Assembly: GCF_000477435.1 (NCBI RefSeq)
Contig: NC_022576.1
Span: 2,914,001 to 2,978,000 of the forward strand
Source of the DNA: Candidatus Symbiobacter mobilis CR
GTDB taxonomy: Bacteria; Pseudomonadota; Gammaproteobacteria; Burkholderiales; Burkholderiaceae_C
Direction of reading: 5' to 3'
DNA: 64,000 nt
A program made the position numbers and the translations under genes. Every line of letters begins with the position of its first letter. Within the stretch, counting starts at the first letter, position 1. Under the pieces are notes generated by a model. It ran no database searches, was not told the origin of the DNA, and saw nothing but the letters and a program-made list of their open reading frames with translations. Positions 19,195 through 27,359 of this stretch are shown piece by piece.

Positions 19195-20751
19195 ATGCCT
19201 GCTTTACGGATCAATATGCGCAAACTCAAAGACGCCCTGCGTCTCAAATTCGAAGGTGGACAGTCCCACCAACAAATCGCCCGTGCTCTGGGCATCTCCA
19301 AAGGGGTAGTCACCAAATACGTGGGGCTGGCAGTTGCCGCCGCTCTGGACTGGAACACCATCTCCCTGATGGATGAAGCCACGTTGGAGCGGCGGCTGTT
19401 GGCCTACCCGCGCCCCAGCGACAGCTACGCCCAGCCCGACTACGGTCGCATTCACCGGGAACTCGCCCGCAAGGGCGTGACCCTCACGTTGCTGTGGGAG
19501 GAATACTGCGCCGAGGTCGGCGACGAACACAGTGCCGACAACCCAGTCAAACCTTGGCGCTACTCCCAGTTCTGCGAGAACTACCGCCAATTTGCCAATA
19601 GCCTCAAGCGCTCCATGCGCCAGGTACACCGCGCAGGGGAGAAGCTGTTCATTGACTATGCTGGCCCGACCATTGCACTCGTTGCGGGTAGTCAGGAGGT
19701 TGGTCGGGCCAACATCTTCGTGGCTGCCATGGGTGTATCAGGCTATTGTTTTGCCTGCGCTACGCCCGCGCAGACGGCCCGCGACTGGCTGGGCGCCACC
19801 GCGCAGGCTTTGAGCTTTTATGGGGGCGTGCCCCAGCTCATCGTGCCCGACAACCCCCGTGCCCTGGTGACCGTGGCCGATCGCTACGAGCCGGTGCTCA
19901 CCGAGACGGTACAAGACTTTGCCCGTCACTACGGTTGCTCCGTGCTACCGGCACGGGCCTATCACCCGCAGGACAAGCCCAAGGTCGAACTCAGCGTACT
20001 ACTCGTGGAGCGCTGGATACTGGCACGCCTGCGCAAACTGCAATTTGCCAGCGTGGCCGAAGTCAACGATGCCATTTCGCCCTTGCTGCAATGGCTGAAC
20101 CTTCGTGCGTTCCAAAAGCTGCCCGGAAGTCGATGCAGCGTGTTTGCCGAAATCGACGCACCGACCCTGAAGGCCCTGCCTATGCAGCCCTGGGAGTGGG
20201 CAGACTTCAAGACGGTACGGGTGCAGATGGACAGCCGCGTCGAATGGGAAGGCCACCGCTACAGCGTGCCCAACGCATTGATAGGCCAGGTGCTGGAGTT
20301 GCGTGTGACGGCGCATGCGCTGGAAGTCTTGCACCGTGGCAACCGTGTGGCCAGCCACATGCGCAGTGCGGAGAAAGGCGGATACACCACGGTGACCGAA
20401 CACCTGCCCGAACGGCATCAACATCATGCGCAGTGGACACCTGAGCGGCTAGTGGCCTGGGGTGAGCGTATTGGGGTGGCCTGCGCGGCAACGGTGCAAA
20501 AGATGTTGGAGCGCCAGCCGCATCCCGAGCATGCCTATCGGGCTTGCTTGGGTTTGCTGTCGCTCTCCAAGCGTTATGGCGATGCCCGGCTGGAGGCAGC
20601 CTGCACGCTGGCATGGAGCCTGGGAACCTGCAAATACACGCACATCCGCGACATCTTGCTCAACCGGCGTGACCTGCTGCAAGCCAGCGCCACCCCGGAG
20701 TGGACATCTCCCGCGCATGCCCATGTACGTGGCGCGGACTATTACCAATGA
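19195..20751 (+). CDS. istA: IS21-family transposase IstA
   Basis: A 518-residue DDE transposase. The start ATG 19,195 has AAGGAG seven bases upstream. It has an N-terminal HTH (LKFEGGQSHQQIARALGISKGVVTKYV) and a DDE core beginning EKLFIDYAGPTIAL, with the second Asp in LIVPDNPRA and the Glu in PQDKPKVELSVLLVERW. A C-terminal beta-barrel (VEWEGHRYSVP) follows. The stop overlaps the istB start (ATGA). It appears intact. Confidence 0.94.
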   Translation: MPALRINMRKLKDALRLKFEGGQSHQQIARALGISKGVVTKYVGLAVAAALDWNTISLMDEATLERRLLAYPRPSDSYAQPDYGRIHRELARKGVTLTLLWEEYCAEVGDEHSADNPVKPWRYSQFCENYRQFANSLKRSMRQVHRAGEKLFIDYAGPTIALVAGSQEVGRANIFVAAMGVSGYCFACATPAQTARDWLGATAQALSFYGGVPQLIVPDNPRALVTVADRYEPVLTETVQDFARHYGCSVLPARAYHPQDKPKVELSVLLVERWILARLRKLQFASVAEVNDAISPLLQWLNLRAFQKLPGSRCSVFAEIDAPTLKALPMQPWEWADFKTVRVQMDSRVEWEGHRYSVPNALIGQVLELRVTAHALEVLHRGNRVASHMRSAEKGGYTTVTEHLPERHQHHAQWTPERLVAWGERIGVACAATVQKMLERQPHPEHAYRACLGLLSLSKRYGDARLEAACTLAWSLGTCKYTHIRDILLNRRDLLQASATPEWTSPAHAHVRGADYYQ

Positions 20752-21539
20752 TCCCCCTGAAACCCCACACGGACGACACCAAAATGATGATGAACACGAC
20801 GTTGAATCAACTGCGCGGATTGCGGTTGGAAACGATGGCACAGGCGCTGGAGCAGCAGCTCACGCAAAGCGGCATCAGCGCCATGAGCTTTGAAGAGCGC
20901 CTGGCCTTGCTGGTGGACCGGGAAGTGCATGGCAGGCAAGACCGGCGCTGTGCGCGTTTGCTCAAAACGGCCAAACTCAAGTACCCGCAAGCGGCGATAG
21001 AAGACGTTGACAGCCACAGCACACGAGGCATTGAGCGCAGCGCGGTGATGAGCCTTGCGCTGGGTGAATGGGTGAATGCCGGCCACGCCGTGCTGATCAC
21101 CGGCGCGACGGGCGCGGGCAAATCCTGGCTGGCGTGCGCGCTGGCCCAGCATGCATGCAGGCGTGGTCACAGCGCGCTGTACTTACGGGTTCCACGCCTG
21201 GGCGAGGAGCTGCGGATTCGTCACGCCAACGGCACGTTTACGCGATGGCTCGATACGCTCAAAAACACGGATGTTCTGCTGCTTGACGACTGGGGCATGG
21301 CTGCCATGGACAGTCAAACCCGGGCCGATTTGCTGGAGATCATCGATGACCGTGCCAGCCACCGAGGCACCATCATCACCAGCCAGTTGCCGATTGAGCA
21401 TTGGCATGAGTGGATAGGAGACCCAACCATCGCCGATGCGATGCTGGATCGGCTGATGGAAAACCACCACCGGTTTACGCTGACCGGAGAGTCGATGCGC
21501 AGGAAAAATCCGGCGGCCAAAGGAAAAATCGACGACTAG
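20748..21539 (+). CDS. istB: IS21-family helper ATPase IstB
   Basis: A AAA+ ATPase of about 263 residues that assists IstA and selects the target. Walker A is GATGAGKSW and Walker B VLLLDDWGMA; the C-terminal IADAMLDRLMENHHRFTLTGES is typical. The start is taken at ATG 20,748, coupled to the istA stop; ATG 20,784 (MMMNTTLNQLRGL) matches many IstB starts and is also possible. The last part of this gene is repeated at 56,165. Confidence 0.93.
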   Translation: MIPLKPHTDDTKMMMNTTLNQLRGLRLETMAQALEQQLTQSGISAMSFEERLALLVDREVHGRQDRRCARLLKTAKLKYPQAAIEDVDSHSTRGIERSAVMSLALGEWVNAGHAVLITGATGAGKSWLACALAQHACRRGHSALYLRVPRLGEELRIRHANGTFTRWLDTLKNTDVLLLDDWGMAAMDSQTRADLLEIIDDRASHRGTIITSQLPIEHWHEWIGDPTIADAMLDRLMENHHRFTLTGESMRRKNPAAKGKIDD

Positions 21540-21780
21540 GCCAACAGGATCAGGGGGGGGCCTCCGGCGGCCTGGCAGGGGCCTATGAAAAAAAACCAAA
21601 ACCAGAAAGGCAAATTCAGCCGAGAAAACAGCTCGGCATAAACTCAAAACGCGCAACACCGACCACCCGGTCACGTTCACCGGAATCAGCGGTCACATTG
21701 CCGGAATCCCTCCGGTCACGTTCGCCGGAATTGCTGGTCACGTTGCTGGAATCACCGGTCACGTTCGCCGGAATACGCAG

Positions 21781-21858
21781 GTGTGGTCACAAACTGAAAT
21801 TTGTAGTCAATCGCGTTGCTTTTGGTACGGTAGACGAGGGTTTCATTGCTAGGCATGG
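21781..21858 (-). pseudogene. 5' fragment of the 96-residue paralogue gene, cut by IS21
   Basis: The first 26 codons (MPSNETLVYRTKSNAIDYKFQFVTT...) are the same as those of the intact gene at 38,816-39,106, with one base change. The rest is missing because IS21 ends at 21,779. Its AGGAG ribosome site and upstream region are retained. Confidence 0.9.
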
Positions 21859-21983
21859 TGTTCTCCTGAAGTGGGGTTAAGAAGACGTGACAGAGTGCGT
21901 CGACTTGAGGCGAGGCCCCAGTTTATTAAGCAACTCACATTTGAGCGTGTGTTGAACCCTGCTGAGTGTCCGAATAACACTCA

Positions 21984-23677
21984 CCTGAATCCGTGTTCCC
22001 TTGGACTGGCCCCTTCCTTGCGGGCCTGAATGCATAAATTTCGAGCGTTCTCCCTTGGGTTCGGCCCTCGTCACCGCCGATCCGGGGAACATTCGGTCGG
22101 GATATCAGGGCAAATCTGCCATAACCGTACCTTCCATCAACGCATTTTCCGCACCTCGTGCAAACCCACCCCTTCCGAAAATCCGGAATCCGCAACCTGT
22201 GGGCCGTGGCGTTCGCGGGCCATCATCCCGAAGATGCGGCAGTCCTCAACCGCGCCTGAAGGGTGACAAACACTTTGGCATACGCCGCCACGCCGCGACC
22301 GAAGTCCAGCACCAGGCGGCGGGCATGGGCCACAAACTTCGCCGCCCGATACATGATCTCCTGCAGCACGGTCTTGATGCGTCGGCGCTTGGCCGGATGC
22401 CGGATCGGCGTGATCTTGCCGCTCAGTCCCAACTGTCCCAAGAGGCGCAGGCAGTTGTAGGCGAACGCCGCCAGATGCAGCAGGCTGTCGTTGGTATCGA
22501 ACTTGCCCGAAGGCAGCCGCTCCAGATCCAAGTCGGTCTTGAACTCGGAATGAAACTGCTCGTGCATGCCGTGATGTTTGTACAGATCAATGACCTCCGC
22601 TGCGTCAACGGCCAGCGTCGTCCACCAGCCTTCCAGTTCGATGTCGGGCACCAACAGGCGTTGCCCTCTCTTGTCGATGCTGCGTTCGATCACTCGGGCC
22701 ACCAGGCGGAAACGGCGTTTCTCCTTGCCAAAGCTTCGTTCCACGTCTAAAGACAGCACGCCCACCCGCTTGCCGGGCCGCGTTTCCACAAAGCTTCCCG
22801 CCGCTTGGGCACGCTCCACCCAGGCCGCCTTGTCCTGTTTGCGCGGATTCCACTTGCAGAGAAAGTCGAAGGATCGCCCCAGGCGGGCGAGCCGGTCTCG
22901 TTCCGTCGCCTTGGCAAACAACAGGCGGGCGCTGTCGAAACCGCTGTCCTCGCGCAACAGGACGGGCTGGTCGGCTTGGACCAAACGTTCGATGCGAGGA
23001 AACATGCGCTCGTAGAAGTATTCCGTCTTGCTCGCAGAGTGCTGGGAACCAGGCCGCAACTCCAGGCCGATGTTCCAGCCTTCGTTACCGATGTAACCGG
23101 CGATCGGGGTATAACCGTCAAACCCCTGGTAGGTGCGTTTCACCTCTTCCTTCTTGGTGCCGCTGTTGTCCATGGCGAAGGTGTCGATGTCGACACAGAC
23201 AAATCCTTTGTGCGGCGTGATGGGGGCTTCGGTGCGCTCCAGCAGGCGCAGCGACAACTCGTCGGTCAATTCGCGGATCGCGTCGGCCTTGGCATCCAGG
23301 CGCTGACGCAGCCAAACGCTGCCGGGAACCTTGGACAGGTTCAGGGCTTCCTTGAAAAAACGGTCATCGCGGAACGATTCGATGGCTTCGAAGTCGCTCT
23401 TGCCCAAGCTCAGCAGCCCAACCGCGCTCTTGACGATGTCCGAGGTGCGCATGCCCTGCGACACCGGAATCTTCGGGTCAATCACCGCCTCTACCTGGGC
23501 GGCCTGACAGCATTGCCCGATCAGCGCCAGTCCGGAATACGAGGTCAGTTGCAGCTTGCTGGTTTGCTTGACTTCAAATTGCGCCATGTTCGTTTGGGTG
23601 AGCCTGAAAATACTGTAATTATCTCATATAATCAATGCGTTACGTGTGCATGGCGGCTGGGTGAACACGGATTCAGG
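21984..23677 (-). mobile_element. IS1380-family insertion sequence with exact target duplication
   Basis: 1694 bp with inverted ends beginning CCTGAATCCGTGTTC. It is flanked by ACTCA at 21,979-21,983 and 23,678-23,682. The unoccupied site is present at 39,228-39,234 (AACACTCAGTC), so the insertion is recent and clean. The target is the 3' arm of a small hairpin. Confidence 0.95.
22223..23587 (-). CDS. IS1380-family transposase
   Basis: A 454-residue IS4-superfamily DDE transposase of the IS1380 group: an N-terminal LTSYSGLALIGQCCQAAQVE, the catalytic CVDIDTFAMDNSG with its Asp residues, a middle RPGSQHSASKTEYF, and HHGMHEQFHSEFKTDLDLERLPSGKFDTND near the end. Full length, no interruption. 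It may still be mobile. Confidence 0.95.
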   Translation of the reverse strand: MAQFEVKQTSKLQLTSYSGLALIGQCCQAAQVEAVIDPKIPVSQGMRTSDIVKSAVGLLSLGKSDFEAIESFRDDRFFKEALNLSKVPGSVWLRQRLDAKADAIRELTDELSLRLLERTEAPITPHKGFVCVDIDTFAMDNSGTKKEEVKRTYQGFDGYTPIAGYIGNEGWNIGLELRPGSQHSASKTEYFYERMFPRIERLVQADQPVLLREDSGFDSARLLFAKATERDRLARLGRSFDFLCKWNPRKQDKAAWVERAQAAGSFVETRPGKRVGVLSLDVERSFGKEKRRFRLVARVIERSIDKRGQRLLVPDIELEGWWTTLAVDAAEVIDLYKHHGMHEQFHSEFKTDLDLERLPSGKFDTNDSLLHLAAFAYNCLRLLGQLGLSGKITPIRHPAKRRRIKTVLQEIMYRAAKFVAHARRLVLDFGRGVAAYAKVFVTLQARLRTAASSG

Positions 23678-23701
23678 ACTCAGTCAAGTACGGTTCGAGG
23701 C

Positions 23702-24097
23702 TCAGTAGGACAGCAGACGCTGATTTGCCCAGCCCTGGCCAGCGGCGCTTTTGACCGCGACCCAGGTTGACGTTTGCCCATTGAGGGTGTTCCTGGTTTC
23801 GGAGCCGCTGCGGACTTGGATGACATCCGAGCAATTCGCTACATAACTGACTTGGTACTGCTTGCCAGGGCCGTTACGTACATTGGCTTGGTAAGGACAG
23901 TTCCAACTTGCGGATGAGTAGCGATCTTGGGATTGCCCACGCAGTTGAATGATGCCTGCCGCCAACAGGGCAAGGACGATCAGTGCTGACCACCAGGGAC
24001 TTGAGTTTGCCGAGCGTTGTGCTGACTCCTGATACCAGTTTCCGCCGGTGTGGGCCTTGGCGACCCACGTATGGTTTGGTTCAGAACCGCGTGCCAT
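23702..24097 (-). CDS. Membrane-anchored SH3b-like small protein
   Basis: 131 residues. A charged N-terminus of about 32 residues is followed by one transmembrane helix (WWSALIVLALLAAGIIQL, about 34-52). The outer part (about 65-131) is SH3b-like with NCPYQANVRNGPGKQYQVSYVANCSDVIQVRSG and a TWVAVKSAAGQGWANQRLL ending. The extracytoplasmic domain could sense peptidoglycan or a peptide. The start lies inside the preceding 96-residue gene, so the two are coupled. A second copy at 39,253 lacks the first 26 codons. Confidence 0.75.
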   Translation of the reverse strand: MARGSEPNHTWVAKAHTGGNWYQESAQRSANSSPWWSALIVLALLAAGIIQLRGQSQDRYSSASWNCPYQANVRNGPGKQYQVSYVANCSDVIQVRSGSETRNTLNGQTSTWVAVKSAAGQGWANQRLLSY

Positions 24098-24371
24098 GGC
24101 GTCGGTAAGCGTTGGTGTGCTCCGCCCATTGACGGGCGACGCGTTTCACCTCAGCGCGACTGCTGGGTTCGGGCTCAAAGCAGATGTAATGTTGCTGCCG
24201 GTCCTCGTCCCAATAGCGATGGGTGCTGTGTCCATCCGCGGAGCGGTCGAAGTAGCTGGGTTGCCAGAGAATGTAAGCGCGCTCGGTGCCGGCGCCTGTG
24301 GTGACAAATTCAAATTTGTAGTCGCTGGTGTTGTCTTTGGTTCGATAGATCAGAATTTCCTTTGTCGACAT
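24081..24371 (-). CDS. 96-residue protein of unknown family (paralogue 1)
   Basis: Not recognised. It aligns over its whole length with the product of 38,816-39,106: shared parts include LIYRTK/LVYRTK, DYKFEFVTT/DYKFQFVTT, GTERAYI, HSTHRY and QHYICFEPEP/QHYICFDPEP, and both end in a basic Arg-rich tail. The pattern of alternating hydrophobic strands with a C-terminal helix (RAEVKRVARQWAEHTNAYRR) suggests a compact alpha/beta fold. It lies downstream of the E1-like gene and overlaps the SH3b gene by 17 bp. It may be a substrate, adaptor or carrier of the E1/JAB module; no glycine tail is present. Confidence 0.78.
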   Translation of the reverse strand: MSTKEILIYRTKDNTSDYKFEFVTTGAGTERAYILWQPSYFDRSADGHSTHRYWDEDRQQHYICFEPEPSSRAEVKRVARQWAEHTNAYRRHGTRF

Positions 24372-24404
24372 GGTTTGCTCCTATCCTAGAAAGAATCAAG
24401 ACTG

Positions 24405-24431
24405 CGGGGGGGTGGACGGTCCACCTCCCGA
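24405..24431 (-). terminator. Intergenic hairpin upstream of the 96-residue gene
   Basis: On the minus strand CGGGAGGTGGAC and its complement GTCCACCCCCCCG enclose a short loop. No long T-run follows, so it is more likely a processing or stability hairpin than a full terminator. It is one of several hairpins found between genes of this operon. Confidence 0.5.
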
Positions 24432-24466
24432 CGGGCAATCGACGCAGCAGGTCTTGCCTGGTTTTC

Positions 24467-24694
24467 CTACCTGCGTCGGCGGTAGGTAGAGAACCGGTAG
24501 TCTCCGTTGCGATCCCTGAATACTTCACCTTCCGGTGGGTCGCGATTGACCCACGGATAAAAGGTGTCAGATGCGTTAAAGACGACGTCCGAGGGCGAGC
24601 ATATCCGTGCATCGGGCCGCCGCCGGTTCTTCAGCCAGCCCCCTGCGGCTGGAAGACAGGGGATCGCGCCAATGAGTCGAATCAGTAATTTCAT
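24467..24694 (-). CDS. 75-residue hypothetical protein coupled to the E1-like gene
   Basis: Unrecognised. The ATG overlaps the stop of the E1-like gene (ATGA), which supports translation. A hydrophobic N-terminus (MKLLIRLIGAIPCLPAAGGW) may be a signal or anchor segment, followed by a polar part with FYPWVNRDPPEGEVFRDRNGDYRF and a basic RRRR end. It could be an exported or membrane-tethered partner. Confidence 0.6.
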   Translation of the reverse strand: MKLLIRLIGAIPCLPAAGGWLKNRRRPDARICSPSDVVFNASDTFYPWVNRDPPEGEVFRDRNGDYRFSTYRRRR

Positions 24695-25671
24695 GACACA
24701 AGCCCCGCTGCCGACAAGCGCTTGGAAGCTGGGCGCATCCGATAGAGGTCAGTGCCCGGAAAACTGCCCCTGGCATCATGTAGATTGCCAGTGCCGCCAC
24801 AGTCTGGGCAGGCTGGTGTACCGTTGCTGTCCGGGTGATCAGGCTTCTGCGGCAGCCAGACCAAGTTGTCGAAGAACAGGCGTTGCTGATCGGCACCGCC
24901 AAACACACGCCCGAAAACACCGAGGGGCGTGTCCGGCCACATCTGCAGTTGCATCAGGTTGCGGTTTCCCGCCCGCTTCAGCATGTCGCCCCAACGCGGA
25001 TGATCACTGCCGTGGTGCAGGACCATCAGGGTGAGAAACCCCAAAGTAGAGTTGACGCGATCCGCGCAGAACACGGGTGCACCCCGCGAGGTTGTCTGGT
25101 TGACGAACCCTTGCTCCAGATAGGCGCGGTATCGACCCTCCAGGGCGCAGCGGTTGCAGGCTGTGGTCAGGTCGGGATGGGTAAAGGAGAACTCGGCTGC
25201 GAGGCCATCCTGGTAGACCTGAGCGGATGCCGACGGCACTCCATATTCCAGCGCGACGCGGTTGCCGTGGGCTTGGGCGTAGAAGTTATCGGTGCTCAGG
25301 ACCAGTACGGTTTGCGCCGGGACCGGAGAGCCGTCCCAGCCTTCTCGCAGCAGATAGTCCAGATCCGGCCGGGCGATGTCCTCGAAGCGCATTTGGCGGG
25401 CTTTAACGCGCAGATCCCGGTTGATCGTCGCCAGGCGGCGTTTCAGGCAGTTCACCTTGGCTTCGCCGATTTCGTCCAGAAAGGCTTGCTGCGTGCCGAT
25501 GTTGCTGTACCCGGAGGTGTCGGGATCGATCAAGACCATCTCACTGATACCGGTTCGAGCCAAGGTTTCGACAAAGCCACGCGAGCCACCCGTACCAACG
25601 ACAAAGACTCGGCTTCGGCTCAGCAATTCTGTGTCGTATGCATCTATTGTTCGTTCAAGCATTGGATTCAT
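24691..25671 (-). CDS. E1/ThiF-like adenylating enzyme with zinc ribbon
   Basis: 326 residues of the E1/MoeB/ThiF superfamily, which adenylates the C-terminus of ubiquitin-like proteins or peptides. The Rossmann ATP loop is VVGTGGSRGFVE (residues 24-35), and the adenylate-binding acidic part is LIDPDTSGYSNIGTQ (Asp49, Asp51). Cys172/Cys175 (CNRC) and Cys288/Cys291 (CPDC) form two CxxC pairs as in the zinc site of E1-like enzymes. Cys202 is a possible thiol acceptor. ATG 25,671 has AAGGAA eight bases upstream and is preferred to ATG 25,689. It follows the JAB gene with a 17-bp overlap. Such E1-JAB gene pairs mark prokaryotic ubiquitin-like or peptide-activating systems. Confidence 0.88.
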   Translation of the reverse strand: MNPMLERTIDAYDTELLSRSRVFVVGTGGSRGFVETLARTGISEMVLIDPDTSGYSNIGTQQAFLDEIGEAKVNCLKRRLATINRDLRVKARQMRFEDIARPDLDYLLREGWDGSPVPAQTVLVLSTDNFYAQAHGNRVALEYGVPSASAQVYQDGLAAEFSFTHPDLTTACNRCALEGRYRAYLEQGFVNQTTSRGAPVFCADRVNSTLGFLTLMVLHHGSDHPRWGDMLKRAGNRNLMQLQMWPDTPLGVFGRVFGGADQQRLFFDNLVWLPQKPDHPDSNGTPACPDCGGTGNLHDARGSFPGTDLYRMRPASKRLSAAGLVS

Positions 25672-26437
25672 GGTTGAAGTTCCTTTCATTTATGATTAAT
25701 TTGCAGGGCAGGACGGGAAACTTTTCGCCATCCCGAATACACGCGAAGGGATGGATCGAATATTTTTGTCCGCAGACTTCGCATTGCACGATGGGCATAA
25801 AAAACACCGGCATTTCGGTGTTGTGCGCCATAAGCTGGGCAGCGTACATCTCGTCTGCGTAAGAGGGACGTGTCAGCCCTTTAGGATGTGAGTGCACGAA
25901 TCCACGGAGCCGCACGCCAATCGCATTCCACTCGCGAAGCTTGTTATTGACGTTGGCGATGTTGGGTGAGTAGGATGCACAGTTGGTTTTCGCTGAATCG
26001 TCAAAGAAAAAATGTGTGACCAAGTCACTGTCCTGTGCAGCACCCAGCATGCCGCCTAGTTCCGGCTGGTGTGTACCGATGCGTCGATAAATCTCTTTAA
26101 GGACACTGTCCGTTATGTGCATGGTCGGGGGGGCGATCGTCGCGGGCACGAGCACAGATTCCGAGCGCCGCGGAGTAGTCACGGCGTCGCCTCCAACTTC
26201 TGGCTTCCGTTCGACATCCCCTGCTCTAGACCTCCGGGCATCGGAGTTGCCAGCGCATTCACGCTTTCTCTCGAATTCAGATTTGAATTCAGATTTAATA
26301 GTGTAGGCCGGTGGCGGCAATGGAGGGGCAATCGCACCCACTGACTGGTAGATTTGTATGCCTAGGGTGTTGCCCCGCATGAGGTTAGCCTTTCGCGCTA
26401 TCGATATGTCACAGTTATTACGATGTGGTTCATTCAT
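25655..26437 (-). CDS. JAB/MPN (JAMM) metallopeptidase with disordered N-terminus
   Basis: A 260-residue protein. Residues 1-105 are low-complexity and Pro/Arg-rich. Residues 106-245 are a JAB domain with a complete JAMM zinc site: Glu126 (ELGGMLG) and His182-x-His184-x7-Ser192-xx-Asp195 (HSHPKGLTRPSYAD). The closing part has a CEVCGQKY pair that may bind another zinc. JAMM enzymes cleave isopeptide bonds or bonds after diglycine in ubiquitin-like precursors. ATG 26,437 has GGAG seven bases upstream. It is coupled to the E1-like gene, and a strong terminator lies before it. The repeat peptide upstream (GG between units) is a plausible substrate. Confidence 0.9.
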   Translation of the reverse strand: MNEPHRNNCDISIARKANLMRGNTLGIQIYQSVGAIAPPLPPPAYTIKSEFKSEFERKRECAGNSDARRSRAGDVERKPEVGGDAVTTPRRSESVLVPATIAPPTMHITDSVLKEIYRRIGTHQPELGGMLGAAQDSDLVTHFFFDDSAKTNCASYSPNIANVNNKLREWNAIGVRLRGFVHSHPKGLTRPSYADEMYAAQLMAHNTEMPVFFMPIVQCEVCGQKYSIHPFACIRDGEKFPVLPCKLIINERNFNHESNA

Positions 26438-26451
26438 GGTGTCGCTCCAAA

Positions 26452-26474
26452 AAAAACGCCGCGAAATGCGGCGT
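26452..26474 (-). terminator. Intrinsic terminator between the duplicated-domain gene and the JAB gene
   Basis: Minus-strand CGCCGC-ATTTC-GCGGCG followed directly by eight T residues, a textbook rho-independent terminator. As JAB and E1 follow in the same direction, it must allow read-through or be regulated, lowering their expression relative to the genes before it. Confidence 0.85.
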
Positions 26475-26517
26475 ATATGTTGAGTTGTGATCTGGCTTCG
26501 GGACAGTATCCGATATG

Positions 26518-27285
26518 TCACGCAATGACATTTCGTTGGCGTCGCTTCGGCTTCGCGTTGCCGCGGGTGACTGCACCTTCAGTCACAGCAGCTTCTGGCA
26601 GCACGTATGGCATGAAACGTCTGGAATCGTAGTGATACGCAGCATATTCGCCATCCGCGTCCAGAAGTCCGCAAATCAGGTCAAACGGTTCACGGAAGTA
26701 TGGCGACCCCGAGCGTGTTTTTGCATCATGGATCGCCCCTTCAAGAGTTCGCTCGACGACCACAGGTTGACCCGGCAGGGGAAGCACTCTGTTCCGCAAC
26801 CCGGGCTTCCAGGTAACGAGCATACCGGGTGTAAAGATTTGCCTGCACAGCAATCGCTCCCTGAGCTCAGCCAATTCGGTACTGGGCGAGTTTGCAGCTT
26901 CGAAACGACGCGAGTCGACATGCAGGATCACGAAATTGCCGTCCTTGTCAACATATCCAACCACCAAGTCGAGGGGTTCGCGAAAATAGGGGCTGCCGGC
27001 ATCGTCCTCCACGATGATGAGAGGTTCGTTGAAATGCTCCAAGACGATTGCGGTTTCATGTAACTGCGGGTTTTTTCGGTTTTTTAGGCTACCTCCAGAG
27101 GGCAGTTTTTTCCAGGCAACCAAATCGCCCGGATTGAAGCGCCGTACTTCAGTCAAGGTGCCGAAAGCTTGATTCAGGTTGTCAGGTGTGTTGGCGCTGG
27201 CAGGTGTCTTTATATCCTCACTGGAGGAATTGGAATCTATCGCACCAGCGATCATGCGTATCAGTTCAGCAGGCATCGTGCTCAT
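26518..27285 (-). CDS. Duplicated-domain protein of unknown function (two FNPGDLVAWK-type repeats)
   Basis: 255 residues built from two copies of an 80-90 residue domain (about 45-130 and 145-235). Each begins F(N/T)PGxLVxWK, has an N-R-x-x-P basic turn, a VV(V/L)E strand, then GSPYFREPxDLxxGxxDxDG and a DSRRF end. The opening resembles small SH3/KOW-like barrels. ATG 27,285 has AGGAG six bases upstream. A MEN-free acidic N-terminus and a basic tail (RGNAKPKRRQRNV) flank the core. It could be a scaffold or reader of the E1/JAB module; no enzyme motif is visible. Confidence 0.75.
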   Translation of the reverse strand: MSTMPAELIRMIAGAIDSNSSSEDIKTPASANTPDNLNQAFGTLTEVRRFNPGDLVAWKKLPSGGSLKNRKNPQLHETAIVLEHFNEPLIIVEDDAGSPYFREPLDLVVGYVDKDGNFVILHVDSRRFEAANSPSTELAELRERLLCRQIFTPGMLVTWKPGLRNRVLPLPGQPVVVERTLEGAIHDAKTRSGSPYFREPFDLICGLLDADGEYAAYHYDSRRFMPYVLPEAAVTEGAVTRGNAKPKRRQRNVIA

Positions 27286-27328
27286 GTTTTACTCCTTCGT
27301 TTGGTTTAGGTGGTTCTTCAATTACTTC

Positions 27329-27339
27329 TGCAACTCACA
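27329..27339 (-). promoter_or_regulatory. ATGTGAGTTGC motif upstream of the duplicated-domain gene
   Basis: The 11-mer ATGTGAGTTGC, about 45 bases before the ATG, is identical to motifs before the repeat-peptide gene (about 29,058) and before the 96-residue paralogue (about 39,180, and its copy at about 21,929). It is a candidate shared promoter or regulator site. Confidence 0.5.
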
Positions 27340-27359
27340 TTGAGATCGCTCTGGGTCGG

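Larger units (their letters stand above)
19017..21779 (+). mobile_element. Complete IS21-family insertion sequence (left boundary of the island)
   Basis: 2763 bp carrying istA and istB. The ends are TGAGTATTCCGG and the inverted TGCGTATTCCGG, each followed by several repeats of the CCGGTGAACGTGACC type, the multiple transposase-binding sites usual for IS21. The right end abuts a truncated copy of the 96-residue paralogue gene. There is no duplication directly across this copy, but the left flank matches the far right flank at 56,425. Confidence 0.92.
21781..24021. repeat. 542-bp direct repeat, left copy, split by IS1380
   Basis: Positions 21,781-21,983 joined to 23,683-24,021 match 39,031-39,572 almost base for base. 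The left copy holds the 5' fragment of the 96-residue paralogue and most of the intact SH3b gene. Homology stops at IS21 on the left and at CGAGCGTTGTG on the right. Confidence 0.93.
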
